DNA of 17,666 nt from CAYNTC01 sp964432925. GTDB taxonomy: Bacteria > Planctomycetota > Phycisphaerae > Sedimentisphaerales > Anaerobacaceae. Under the pieces are notes generated by a model, which saw only the letters and a program-made list of their open reading frames with translations, searched no databases and had not been told where the DNA came from. Of the stretch, positions 1 to 7,363 are shown piece after piece. Where the stretch lies: assembly GCA_964432925.1 (NCBI GenBank), contig CAYSPM010000044.1, positions 1 to 17,666 on the forward strand, written 5' to 3'. The translations under genes and the position numbers were made by a program. Within the stretch, counting starts at the first letter, position 1. Each line of letters starts with the position of its first letter.

Positions 1-57
1 TGGAGTAAGCAAAAATATCCGTTGCTAATTCGTTAAAAAAACTGTGAATGGTTACTA

Positions 58-639
58 TTATTTTTTGCCCTCATTTGTATTTTCCTGTTCAGATTTTATT
101 CTTGGCACTATTTTAGCTTTGTCGATCAAAGTAAAGTAATCCTCCTCTGCGCTAAGTTTCAGAAGGATACTCAATTCAAACGGTTTTGGTGTCTCCCCCT
201 CTTTGGACGGCTCAGACCTATCAAACGCAGAAGACACATACACTGACGCCCTTTCGTGTTTCCTCTCCTTTGTCTGCAGTCCTTTCTGAAATCGTACAAA
301 ATCACTCACAGCCTGACGTGATAATCTAAGAGTTGACAGCGAAACAAGTTTCTTCCAAAATAGGCCCTGAGTAATCTCTTCTCGCTCAACGATTTCGAGG
401 GGGAACTTATATGAGTCGCCATGACCTTTATCATCCGTAAACCCAATTACAATGTGGCTGGCACCGGGTTTCAGGAGCATGTCAACGGGAAGAATAATTT
501 TCGCTCTTAGTTTGTTCGGATCGATGGAGGCAACGTTCTGAGCTGAAAAGTTTCTCAGTCGCCACATGGTTCGAAGCGGAACTGCATAACAACCGCCGAA
601 AATCAAACCCACCACTAACAAAATGACTGTTCGTTTCAT
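58..639 (-). CDS. small putative lipoprotein, function unknown
   Basis: A 193-residue protein that I do not recognise. The N-terminus is a short signal sequence: MKR, then a hydrophobic run, then FGGC with Cys17. This resembles a lipobox, although Phe at -3 is not ideal, so the mature protein may be lipid-anchored and face the periplasm or outer surface. The rest is a mixed alpha/beta sequence ending in a Lys/Glu-rich, probably disordered tail (about residues 175-193). I see no enzymatic motif. The start is supported by TGGAG about 9 nt upstream of the ATG on the minus strand. It lies 61 nt downstream of the GT4 gene on the same strand and may be the last gene of that operon, but no terminator or promoter in the gap settles this. 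The gene call is fairly secure; the function is unknown. Confidence 0.75.
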   Translation of the reverse strand: MKRTVILLVVGLIFGGCYAVPLRTMWRLRNFSAQNVASIDPNKLRAKIILPVDMLLKPGASHIVIGFTDDKGHGDSYKFPLEIVEREEITQGLFWKKLVSLSTLRLSRQAVSDFVRFQKGLQTKERKHERASVYVSSAFDRSEPSKEGETPKPFELSILLKLSAEEDYFTLIDKAKIVPRIKSEQENTNEGKK

Positions 640-700
640 TTTTTTACTCCAGATATTGTATTAGTTCACATATTTATAAAAACACATTCGGTTTATATCG

Positions 701-1756
701 TCATTGTCTCTTCGCTTCTCTCCGGAAGATTTCCTCGTAGACTCTTTCGTATTTTGAGACCATGCAGTCTATTGTAAAGTTCTCCTCGACTCGCTTGCGG
801 CACCTTTTACGGTCAATCTTATCAATTCTGGCCACGGCCTGCACTGCTTCATCGACACTGTTGACTAAATAGCCGGTTTGCCTGTCATCGATTACTTCAC
901 GGCATGAGCCTAAGTCCATCGCGATGACCGGCACGCCGGCTGCCATGGACTCAGCCATTACAAGGCCGAAACGCTCAGGAATCAGATTAAGATGAATGAC
1001 CGTATATGCTTCTTTGAGAAGTGCATCGCGCTGGATAGGATTAACGGGGCCTATATACTGGATCGAAGAATCGTTCAAATGGGGTTTGACAAGATTATCG
1101 AAATAGCGCTGATCCTGAATTATGCCGGCTATTATCAAATCCATGCCACATTTTTTTGCAACTTCTATAGCAAGATGTGTACCCTTATCGTTGTGTATTC
1201 GTCCATAATGGACGAGCTTATTGCCTGGATTTTCCCTGAACGTAAGATTTGAAAGGTCTATTCCGTTATAAACGGTTGCAAGGTATGGTAATTCGCTGTC
1301 CCTGTCGGCATCGCTTATGGAGACGTAATAAGTGTCTTTATGGTCGCGATAAATACGCAGGATGTCGGCGTCGGAAAAGCCATGGATGGTGGTTAGCATC
1401 GGGGTCTTTATGAACGGAAGATAAGTGAGCGGTAAATAGTCGAAGTTATTGTGAATCAGGTCGAATTCATCGGCTCGTTCGAGGGCTTTGGAAATATGAA
1501 GGCAGGTTGAGACCAACGGGATTTGTGATTTATCCTCTTCGTAGCCTTTTTCGATGAAACTGACGAGTTTTGCTTTTGTGATTGAATCCTTTGTGGCGAA
1601 CAGCGTTATGTTTTTCCAACCCCGGCCTACCAGTCCCTCGGCAATATTGCTCGCCACGGTTTCCCAGGCACCGTAGGCCCGTGGTGGCGTCCGCCACGCT
1701 ACAGGGGATAAGATTGCTATGCGTTTGCTCTTAAGATCGTGTTTCGTATCTCGCAT
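701..1756 (-). CDS. GT4-family glycosyltransferase
   Basis: A 351-residue GT-B fold glycosyltransferase, expected to transfer a sugar from an activated nucleotide donor to a glycan or lipid acceptor in the cytoplasm. The N-terminal domain begins at KRIAILSPVAW (about residue 11) and has an Ala/Gly-containing acceptor-side loop near 22-30. The C-terminal GT1-like domain runs from about 178 to 330, with HYGRIHNDKG (Arg186, Lys191: donor phosphate-binding pair), the E-x7-E motif ERFGLVMAE (Glu261, Glu269) and AAGVPVIAMD. Length is typical of GT4. Upstream, the nucleotide-sugar dehydrogenase stops 13 nt before this ATG, so the two are probably co-transcribed and may be translationally coupled; the only Shine-Dalgarno-like bases are a weak ACGAG. 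The first eight residues (MRDTKHDL) are encoded by a 7-nt iterated sequence and may not belong to the conserved protein. Donor and acceptor cannot be read from the sequence. Confidence 0.92.
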   Translation of the reverse strand: MRDTKHDLKSKRIAILSPVAWRTPPRAYGAWETVASNIAEGLVGRGWKNITLFATKDSITKAKLVSFIEKGYEEDKSQIPLVSTCLHISKALERADEFDLIHNNFDYLPLTYLPFIKTPMLTTIHGFSDADILRIYRDHKDTYYVSISDADRDSELPYLATVYNGIDLSNLTFRENPGNKLVHYGRIHNDKGTHLAIEVAKKCGMDLIIAGIIQDQRYFDNLVKPHLNDSSIQYIGPVNPIQRDALLKEAYTVIHLNLIPERFGLVMAESMAAGVPVIAMDLGSCREVIDDRQTGYLVNSVDEAVQAVARIDKIDRKRCRKRVEENFTIDCMVSKYERVYEEIFRREAKRQ

Positions 1757-1769
1757 CTCGTATTTTGCG

Positions 1770-3416
1770 TTACGTTTTGTGCTTTACGCTTCTCACTTCT
1801 TCCTTTATTCGCTGGATATGTCCCCGACCTAAACCTTTGACCTCACAGCCAAGCTCAAAATACCGACGAATCTTATCGTCATCCAATATGCCAAAACAAT
1901 CAATCACTGCCAGAGGTGCTCCAGCCCATTGAACAATCTGCTTGGGGTCCAGTTTAAGGTACGGCGCATGCGGCACGGCTAATATAAGAGCCTGTACACC
2001 TTTGATTGCTGACGGAAGGTCGTTTTGTACCCGGATGTTAGCCAGGCTTTGCTGGTTGCGGAAGAACCTCGCCAAGGAATGACCAGGTGCCGGATATACA
2101 TCCTGTTTTTCCAGCTCGTACCAGTGCTCTACATAGGGGTCGTGCACCCATATCTCGGCTCCCATTTCGGTTAGCTTCCTGACTACAATTTCCGAGCCGC
2201 TGTAACGGGTGTCACCAACATCCTGACGATAACTTGCTCCACATAGCAGCACCTTTGCACCAGCTAATTGCCGACCTATGTTCCGCAACGCATCACGTGT
2301 CAAAGTGGCTACATGAAGGCTGCGTGTATCGTTAATGTCAATAGCCGTTGGTGTTATTTTGAAAATGTTGTCTTCAAAACCAAGAATGTGCTTGTAGGCC
2401 CAGTAGCCCAGACCGCCGTCCTTTGGCAGGCAGTATCCACCAATGCCCGGTCCTGGGAAAATAATGTTGTTGTGTGTCGGACGAACCTTTATAGCCTTGA
2501 TGACCTTGATTAAGTCTACACCATTACGCTCAGCAAAGAGGCTCCACTCATCAAGGAATGCCAGGATGGAAGCGCGGAATGAATTCTCGACGATTTTTGT
2601 TGTTTCCGATTCGATGGGTCGGTCCAGAACCGTTAGTGGATACTGCTCGGTATTCAAAACCTCCGTGAGGAATTTTACGACCCTGTCCCGTGCTTCGGCG
2701 TCGCAGCCTGAACATACTCGCCAGAAATCACGGATTGACGAGACGTATTGCCTGCCCGGCATAACACGTTCGAAACTGTGCCCCAGCAAAGGTTCGGAAT
2801 CGATGCCACGTTCGACAAAGGCCTTTTTCATAATCGGCCAAGCGACGAATTCTGTAGTGCCCGGCGCAACAGTGGTCTCAATCAATGTCAGGCAATTCGG
2901 CTGGATTTTTTCGGCAATGGTTTTTATCGTCGCTTCCAGCGCGCTCATTTCAACTCCGCCGGTTCGCATTTTTCCGAGGTCGTGCTTTATGTAATCGCAT
3001 TGAACGTCAACAACCACACAATCAGCGAGCTTTAGACAATCGCTGTTGTACGTTGCCACGAGCGTTTTTTTGTCCAGTATGCAACGCTTTATCATCGGCT
3101 CAACTTCGGGGTCTTCTGCCTTGACCGGTGACCGGCCTTGGTTGAGCAATGGAATCTTCCAGTAGCTGCGAGTGCTGGGTCGTTGACATCCTATGACGAA
3201 TTTGCTGGGCTTGCCGGTTTTTTTGTCAACGGTGTCAGCTATAATGGCCGCCATGACTGCGCCAACAAAGCCAACGCCCATTACCACGACAATTTCCTTG
3301 CCTTCGTTGTGTGCCGTCTGTGTGAGCGACTTGATGCGTTCGAATTCTGCGTGGTATTCTTTCTGAGCAGGAATGGGGAATTTTTCGCCAGCCGGACTTA
3401 CTGAATATTCGGTCAC
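1770..3416 (-). CDS. nucleotide-sugar dehydrogenase (UDP-glucose/GDP-mannose dehydrogenase family)
   Basis: A 548-residue NAD-dependent dehydrogenase of the UDP-glucose/GDP-mannose/UDP-ManNAc family, which oxidises C6 of a nucleotide sugar to the uronic acid in two steps. Visible elements: NAD-binding GVGFVG (47-52); ETTVAPGTTE (180-189); the catalytic cysteine motif GGYCLPKD with Cys329; and the C-terminal UDP-binding domain with CGASYRQDVGDTRYSGSEI (392-410), the usual 'K/R-x-D-v-x-D-x-R-x-S' element. Family members are usually about 390-450 residues, so this one is some 100 longer; the surplus is a roughly 35-residue N-terminal lead plus insertions around 60-105 and 210-240. The start is GTG, with GAGGAAA about 6 nt upstream. 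It is the first gene of a minus-strand pair with the GT4 enzyme, which points to glycan or exopolysaccharide synthesis. The exact substrate is not determinable. Confidence 0.93.
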   Translation of the reverse strand: MTEYSVSPAGEKFPIPAQKEYHAEFERIKSLTQTAHNEGKEIVVVMGVGFVGAVMAAIIADTVDKKTGKPSKFVIGCQRPSTRSYWKIPLLNQGRSPVKAEDPEVEPMIKRCILDKKTLVATYNSDCLKLADCVVVDVQCDYIKHDLGKMRTGGVEMSALEATIKTIAEKIQPNCLTLIETTVAPGTTEFVAWPIMKKAFVERGIDSEPLLGHSFERVMPGRQYVSSIRDFWRVCSGCDAEARDRVVKFLTEVLNTEQYPLTVLDRPIESETTKIVENSFRASILAFLDEWSLFAERNGVDLIKVIKAIKVRPTHNNIIFPGPGIGGYCLPKDGGLGYWAYKHILGFEDNIFKITPTAIDINDTRSLHVATLTRDALRNIGRQLAGAKVLLCGASYRQDVGDTRYSGSEIVVRKLTEMGAEIWVHDPYVEHWYELEKQDVYPAPGHSLARFFRNQQSLANIRVQNDLPSAIKGVQALILAVPHAPYLKLDPKQIVQWAGAPLAVIDCFGILDDDKIRRYFELGCEVKGLGRGHIQRIKEEVRSVKHKT

Positions 3417-3489
3417 TGTTATTTCCTCACAATTTTATTTTACTTTTTTGCGTTAATCCCTTCAGTACGACTACTATTATCGCCCAGCA

Positions 3490-3495
3490 ATTATA
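3490..3495 (-). promoter_or_regulatory. possible -10 box for the dehydrogenase/GT4 operon
   Basis: Read on the minus strand these bases are TATAAT, about 75 nt upstream of the GTG start of the dehydrogenase. No good -35 sits at 16-18 nt; the nearest TTG-type hexamer (TTGTTC) is only 14 nt away. The call rests on the -10 match and position alone. Confidence 0.3.
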
Positions 3496-3764
3496 AAGGT
3501 GGTTTTGGTGAACAATTTTTCATATCTGAGCCTTGAAACGGTTGCCACAAGTTTACCAACAATAAGTTGTATATCAAGTTTTTTTCGGCAGAGTTTTGGA
3601 CAGCCATAACAGGAGTATAGGTTGTATGAAGATTAAATTGGAAAGCCTTATTTGATTGAGTATGTGCCGGTGGCTTGAGAAGTTTGGTAATTTATTGGAT
3701 TGCCTGACTTGTATCAGGAAACGAATATAATTGCCATTATAGCAGTAGCGCATTTGAATCTGTC

Positions 3765-3793
3765 TTGAGATGATTGAGTAAAAATGGTATAAT
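3765..3793 (+). promoter_or_regulatory. sigma70-type promoter for the LamG/dockerin-like gene
   Basis: TTGAGA at 3765-3770, a 17-nt spacer and TATAAT at 3788-3793: a -10 identical to the consensus and a -35 with four of six matches at ideal spacing. Transcription would begin near 3800, giving a leader of about 63 nt before the GTG start. Confidence 0.6.
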
Positions 3794-3862
3794 TTTCTAT
3801 AGTAGTTATTTTGTGTCCTCGGCGATATTAGCGGTGTTAAAATTATACTTACCTGGAGAGAT

Positions 3863-6112
3863 GTGGTGTCAAAGTTTGTTCTGTTAACTTTAGTTAGTTG
3901 TATTTGGATTCTAACACCTGAGGGAGCCGTTTGGGCTGTAGAGGTTGGCTTTGAATACCCGTACTATTTGCTCGATGCGTACAATCCGGATGGTGACTGC
4001 TGGAAGGGCATGGGTGTGGATGGGCGTTGGCCGGTTCCAGTAATCCCGGAGAAGTGGCTCGTTGGACTACCGCCGAGTGATATGTCTGGAGTCACACTGC
4101 CGACAGACCGTTGGGTTGAATTGAGGTTTCGCGGCAGAGTTGTTGATGGGCAGGGTGACGACATTTACCTGATCGAGCATGGCCAGTGTGGCGAACAGGC
4201 TCTTATTTTCCTTGTAAATAGTGCTGGTCAAGACTACCCAATTGGTATTGCTACGGCGTTGGATTCTAGTTTACAAGCTCCGAGCGAGATTAGTTTTGAC
4301 ATTTCCGGGGTTCCATCCGATATCGAGCCGTGCGCGATACGGATTGTGGCGCTGGATCTTAAGGGAGGGGCGCCTGGATTCGACATTGGAAATGTGCGTG
4401 CAAGAACATACATCGGCTGTAGCGATATTGCTTCCGAACCATTTCCTGTGGATGGTGCTGGAAATGTGGGGGCGGATACGGTTCTTAGCTGGCTGGCTGG
4501 GTGTTCGGCAGATAGGCACTTTGTTTACATTGGTGATTCGGCAGATGATGTGGGCGATGAAGCGATTCCTGTCATTGAACCGCCGCAGCCGCAAGATAAC
4601 AATATCTACGACCCATGCGGGCTGCATTTGGGTGAGAGCTACTACTGGCGGATAGATGGGGTTAACACGATTAACGGGAACAGTCTATCAATAGGTAATA
4701 TATGGAGGTTTGTTGTAACCAGCCATTTAATCGTGGACGACTTTGAATTTTACAACAATAGCGATAATCGGCTACATGATGTCTGGAGATGGAAGGGCCA
4801 AGCGATTATGTATATAGAGACACATCCCGTTCACAGATGTTTTAAGTCGTTGACTTTTTCCTACTACTGCGATGAGCTTTTTTATTCGGAGATTGTACGA
4901 GAGTTCAGTCCAGCGCAGGATTGGGCTGGAGTAAGTGCGAAGTCGTTGGAGCTTTTCTTTTACGGGAGGCAGGAAAATAGATACGACGGAGGTCTGTATG
5001 TAGTATTGAGCGACGGCGATGCCAATGCCGTTGTGTCGTACGATGGCGATGTCAACGATGTCCTGGAGCCGAGTTGGCATTCCTGGCGAATAGATCTTAC
5101 AAGCCTGACCGGCATTGACCTGAGTAGAATCGAGAGTCTTACTATCGGTTTTCGCAACGTGTCAAGCGAGCCAAGGAGCTTCGCCAGTGGAACTGTATAT
5201 TTTGACAGCATTGCAATCTATGGATCACGGTGCTTAGAAGAGAATAGGCCTGCTGGAGATATGGGTGGTGACTGCGTAGTTGATTTCGTGGATCTTGAAG
5301 AAATGGCTTATGCTTGGCTTCAGACGAGTAACAACATCTATTCGGTAAAGGCGCCGAATGAGCCGGTGGCCTGGTATAAGTTCGACGGCAATGCAGATGA
5401 CAGTATTGGTGGTGTAGATGGTCAATTGCGTGGCAATGTGACTTTTGTTCCAGGCCTGTATGGACAGGGCATCGAATTCGATGGTCAGCAGGCTTGCGTA
5501 CATATTCCTGATGTTGGGAGAGTGTTCAGCGGGATCGGTGGAGAGATAAGCATCGCATTCTGGCAGTACGGTGCAGATTCGGCACATCACGCAGATACAG
5601 TATGTTGCTCGAACTACGTTTATGGGTCGGGTGGCCCCGTAGTGGCTATTAATCTTGGCTGCTGGAGGGAGCCGGGGAAATACAATTGGGATTGTGGTCA
5701 GCCTTGGTCGTTGGAGAATCGACTCAGCGGTGAGCACCGATATAAAAGCGAGTGGTCCGGATACTGGAACCATTGGGTATTCACGAAAGATAGCAATAAG
5801 GGCAGGATGGAGATATTTCTAAATGGGGCTCTTTATGATAGCAAGGATGGCGCGTACTCGCCGATATCGGGAGTAACGTCGTTTGACATCGGGTCAGGAT
5901 GGTATGGAGGGTACGATGGCACTATAGACGATTTCCGCATCTATGACTATGCACTATCGGCGGAAGAATCGGCATACATAGCAACAGGAGGCAGCGGTGT
6001 TTTGGATCGGCCGATTATGTCGCCAGCCGATTTGAACGGTGATGAGCGAATTGACTTTGAGGATTTTGCGGTGCTGGCTAGTATGTGGCTTGAGCAGCGG
6101 CTTTGGCCTTAG
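3863..6112 (+). CDS. secreted LamG-domain protein with dockerin-like segments
   Basis: A 749-residue exported protein. The signal peptide covers residues 1-25, with probable cleavage after AVWA. Regions in order: an unassigned Cys-containing beta-rich domain (about 30-185); a fibronectin-III-like segment (about 187-286) with LSWLAG, YIGDS and YYWRIDGVN; a jelly-roll or carbohydrate-binding-like segment starting LIVDDFEFYNN (about 289-455); a degenerate dockerin-like segment DMGGDCVVDFVDLEEMAYAW (466-485); a LamG/concanavalin-A-like domain (about 501-708) beginning AWYKFDGNADD and ending TIDDFRIYDYALS; and a C-terminal dockerin-like DLNGDERIDFEDFAVLASMW (723-742). The two dockerin-like segments have the D-x-N/G-x-D-x-x-x-D calcium-loop pattern. 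There are two adjacent GTG codons (3863, 3866); GGAGAG at 3855-3860 is better spaced for the second. It stands alone with its own promoter. The likely role is cell-surface or extracellular binding of glycans or partner proteins. No catalytic motif is recognised. Confidence 0.93.
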   Translation: MVSKFVLLTLVSCIWILTPEGAVWAVEVGFEYPYYLLDAYNPDGDCWKGMGVDGRWPVPVIPEKWLVGLPPSDMSGVTLPTDRWVELRFRGRVVDGQGDDIYLIEHGQCGEQALIFLVNSAGQDYPIGIATALDSSLQAPSEISFDISGVPSDIEPCAIRIVALDLKGGAPGFDIGNVRARTYIGCSDIASEPFPVDGAGNVGADTVLSWLAGCSADRHFVYIGDSADDVGDEAIPVIEPPQPQDNNIYDPCGLHLGESYYWRIDGVNTINGNSLSIGNIWRFVVTSHLIVDDFEFYNNSDNRLHDVWRWKGQAIMYIETHPVHRCFKSLTFSYYCDELFYSEIVREFSPAQDWAGVSAKSLELFFYGRQENRYDGGLYVVLSDGDANAVVSYDGDVNDVLEPSWHSWRIDLTSLTGIDLSRIESLTIGFRNVSSEPRSFASGTVYFDSIAIYGSRCLEENRPAGDMGGDCVVDFVDLEEMAYAWLQTSNNIYSVKAPNEPVAWYKFDGNADDSIGGVDGQLRGNVTFVPGLYGQGIEFDGQQACVHIPDVGRVFSGIGGEISIAFWQYGADSAHHADTVCCSNYVYGSGGPVVAINLGCWREPGKYNWDCGQPWSLENRLSGEHRYKSEWSGYWNHWVFTKDSNKGRMEIFLNGALYDSKDGAYSPISGVTSFDIGSGWYGGYDGTIDDFRIYDYALSAEESAYIATGGSGVLDRPIMSPADLNGDERIDFEDFAVLASMWLEQRLWP

Positions 6113-6243
6113 CGCTTAAATCGCCGTTCATGGATTCGGCTGTTTATGTCTTGGGATCAGCAGAACTGATGAGAGGTTCGCTTGTAAAGGCGCTTTGAAC
6201 TGGGCTTGTGGCTGGATTAAGTTGATGATTGCTTTGGTCTTTT

Positions 6244-6585
6244 TCAGTCCTGCCAGGTTCCCAAGGGCACCTTTGGAGGTTTGGCTTGCTCTTCAGGGTG
6301 ATCGAGCGACTGAGGTTCGGCGACTTTACGGTAGCCAATAGCTTTTATAACTTCGAGAACCTCGGTCCAGGTTGGAAAAGGTCTGGCATTTTTTCGCTTA
6401 TATTCATCAATAGCCATCAGGAATTCGAATTGTTCATCAGACATATAGCCTTCTTCGGCAGCTTTTCGGTCATCGGTTCTTCGTCTTCCCGGGCCTCTGC
6501 GGCGATCCAGACCCAAGCGCCTGTCTACAACACTCTTCCTGCGGTCTTCATTACCGCGACGCTCTGTGAAATGCTCCTGTTCCAT
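6244..6585 (-). CDS. small protein with periodic Arg-pair N-terminus, function unknown
   Basis: A 113-residue cytoplasmic protein without a signal peptide. Residues 8-41 are extremely charged, with Arg pairs at 9-10, 15-16, 22-23, 28-29 and 34-35, each usually preceded by Asp, Glu or Gly: a 6-7 residue rhythm. A more ordinary helical segment follows (about 45-90: MSDEQFEFLMAIDEYK, then TWTEVLEVIKAIGYRKV), then a Pro-rich tail. Arg-pair segments of this sort occur as linkers or N-termini in many bacterial signalling proteins; here the small helical domain seems to be the whole partner. The start is supported by AAGGA about 8 nt upstream on the minus strand. The DUF2007-like gene lies 114 nt upstream on the same strand, so the two may be co-transcribed. 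The gene call is good and the function is unknown. RNA, DNA or acidic-protein contact by the Arg segment is only a guess. Confidence 0.82.
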   Translation of the reverse strand: MEQEHFTERRGNEDRRKSVVDRRLGLDRRRGPGRRRTDDRKAAEEGYMSDEQFEFLMAIDEYKRKNARPFPTWTEVLEVIKAIGYRKVAEPQSLDHPEEQAKPPKVPLGTWQD

Positions 6586-6699
6586 CTGCTATTCCTTCCG
6601 AGCTTAGAATCCTTATGGTGTCAGGTCTTTAGTCATGTATACACTTAGCAGCTTAGCCAGTATGGGTAAAGCCGTTTAGACCTGAACTTCCTTCACGGG

Positions 6700-7020
6700 T
6701 TAAAAGTCGTCCTCAAAGGGATCGGCTTCAAAGTCACCTTCTTCTTCGTCGTCCAATGCGAAGTCATAGAAGTCATCATAGGCGTCCTGAGACTCGATGA
6801 CCACGTGTGCCTCGTCGAGAAAGTCCTCGGGAACCATGACGGCGAGGCCTTTGCTGCTCATCGAAGGGTCAATTTGCTCTCTGATGACCGCCGGGATATC
6901 GTTTGACTTTAATAGGGTTTCATACTCTTTTGCCTGCTCGGCATCCTCGACAAAAGTAACTACTACAAAATCCTTCAACTTTGCCTGGGATTTCTGATTT
7001 TTATTAGCCCTCTTTTCCAT
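6700..7020 (-). CDS. DUF2007-like small protein with acidic tail
   Basis: A 106-residue protein from the preferred ATG at 7020. A Lys-rich N-terminus (1-16) is followed by a compact domain (about 17-76): DFVVVTFVEDAEQAKEY, LLKSNDIPAVI and GLAVMVPEDFLDEAHVVI. This is the pattern of DUF2007 'putative prokaryotic signal transducing' domains: a beta strand, a helix with the A-x-x-x-x-x-L-L-x-x-x-x-I-P core, then a V-P-E-x-x-x-x-E-A helix. Residues 79-106 are about half Asp/Glu, a likely disordered acidic tail. An upstream in-frame ATG at 7038 would add MWWRDK, but the Shine-Dalgarno GGAGAG (minus strand, 7026-7031) lies between the two and favours 7020. It is divergent from the histone gene, with a shared 343-nt control region. 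The biochemical role of DUF2007 is not established; the family match is by eye. Confidence 0.8.
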   Translation of the reverse strand: MEKRANKNQKSQAKLKDFVVVTFVEDAEQAKEYETLLKSNDIPAVIREQIDPSMSSKGLAVMVPEDFLDEAHVVIESQDAYDDFYDFALDDEEEGDFEADPFEDDF

Positions 7021-7363
7021 TTTATCTCTCCACCACAACCTGAAATATCTTGTCTGAACACAGTCGGCTGCTGAGTGCCGGCTGTAGAGCTATACTTATA
7101 AAAGTGATTTAAGTTTAATTTAGAGCAAAAACGGTTCAGAAAAACCCTCTGTTTTCGAAAGAGCACGTCTTATGTACGACCTTTTGTTTTATGTACATTT
7201 TTGCCTATCGGCCTTACAAGCAGAAAAATTTAGCTTTTAAGCGTTTTTTTTGTTGCAAATTTTGCCGGTAGCGCTTAATAACTCTGCTTGAAAGAGGGGT
7301 CCGGGGCTAATTGTTAGAATCGGACATTTAAATATCCAACTACTGACAGGGAGGATTAGAGCA
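7021..7363. other. divergent control region between DUF2007-like gene and histone gene
   Basis: 343 non-coding bases. TTATGTAC occurs twice in direct orientation (7170-7177 and 7189-7196, 19 nt apart); the second copy runs into the palindrome ATGTACAT (7191-7198). A run of eight T lies at about 7243-7250. TAGAAT at 7315-7320 could be a -10 for the histone gene, but the best -35 (TTGAAA, 7288-7293) is 21 nt away, so I do not call the promoter firmly. A strong Shine-Dalgarno, AGGGAGGA (7348-7355), precedes the histone ATG by 8 nt. Confidence 0.5.
7026..7031 (-). promoter_or_regulatory. ribosome binding site that fixes the DUF2007-like start
   Basis: GGAGAG on the minus strand, 5 nt upstream of the ATG at 7020. 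It lies downstream of the alternative in-frame ATG at 7038, so the shorter protein is preferred. Confidence 0.6.

Larger units (their letters stand above)
3417..3862. other. intergenic region between divergent genes
   Basis: 446 bases without a credible gene, separating the divergent nucleotide-sugar dehydrogenase (minus) and LamG protein (plus). It holds a near-consensus sigma70-type promoter reading right (3765-3793) and a perfect TATAAT hexamer reading left (3490-3495, minus strand). The middle part (about 3530-3760) is AT-rich and I see no stable hairpin, tRNA or repeat in it. Confidence 0.6.

Noticed and set aside
2443..2994. 183-residue plus-strand open frame
   Set aside because: Antisense to the nucleotide-sugar dehydrogenase over its catalytic region, with no recognisable protein features.
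4221..4655. 144-residue plus-strand open frame
   Set aside because: Lies wholly inside the LamG gene in another frame; composition is atypical (many Arg and Trp) and it has no ribosome site of its own.
6229..6648. 139-residue plus-strand open frame
   Set aside because: It is antisense to the Arg-pair small protein, whose charged, patterned sequence and good ribosome site make the minus strand the coding one.
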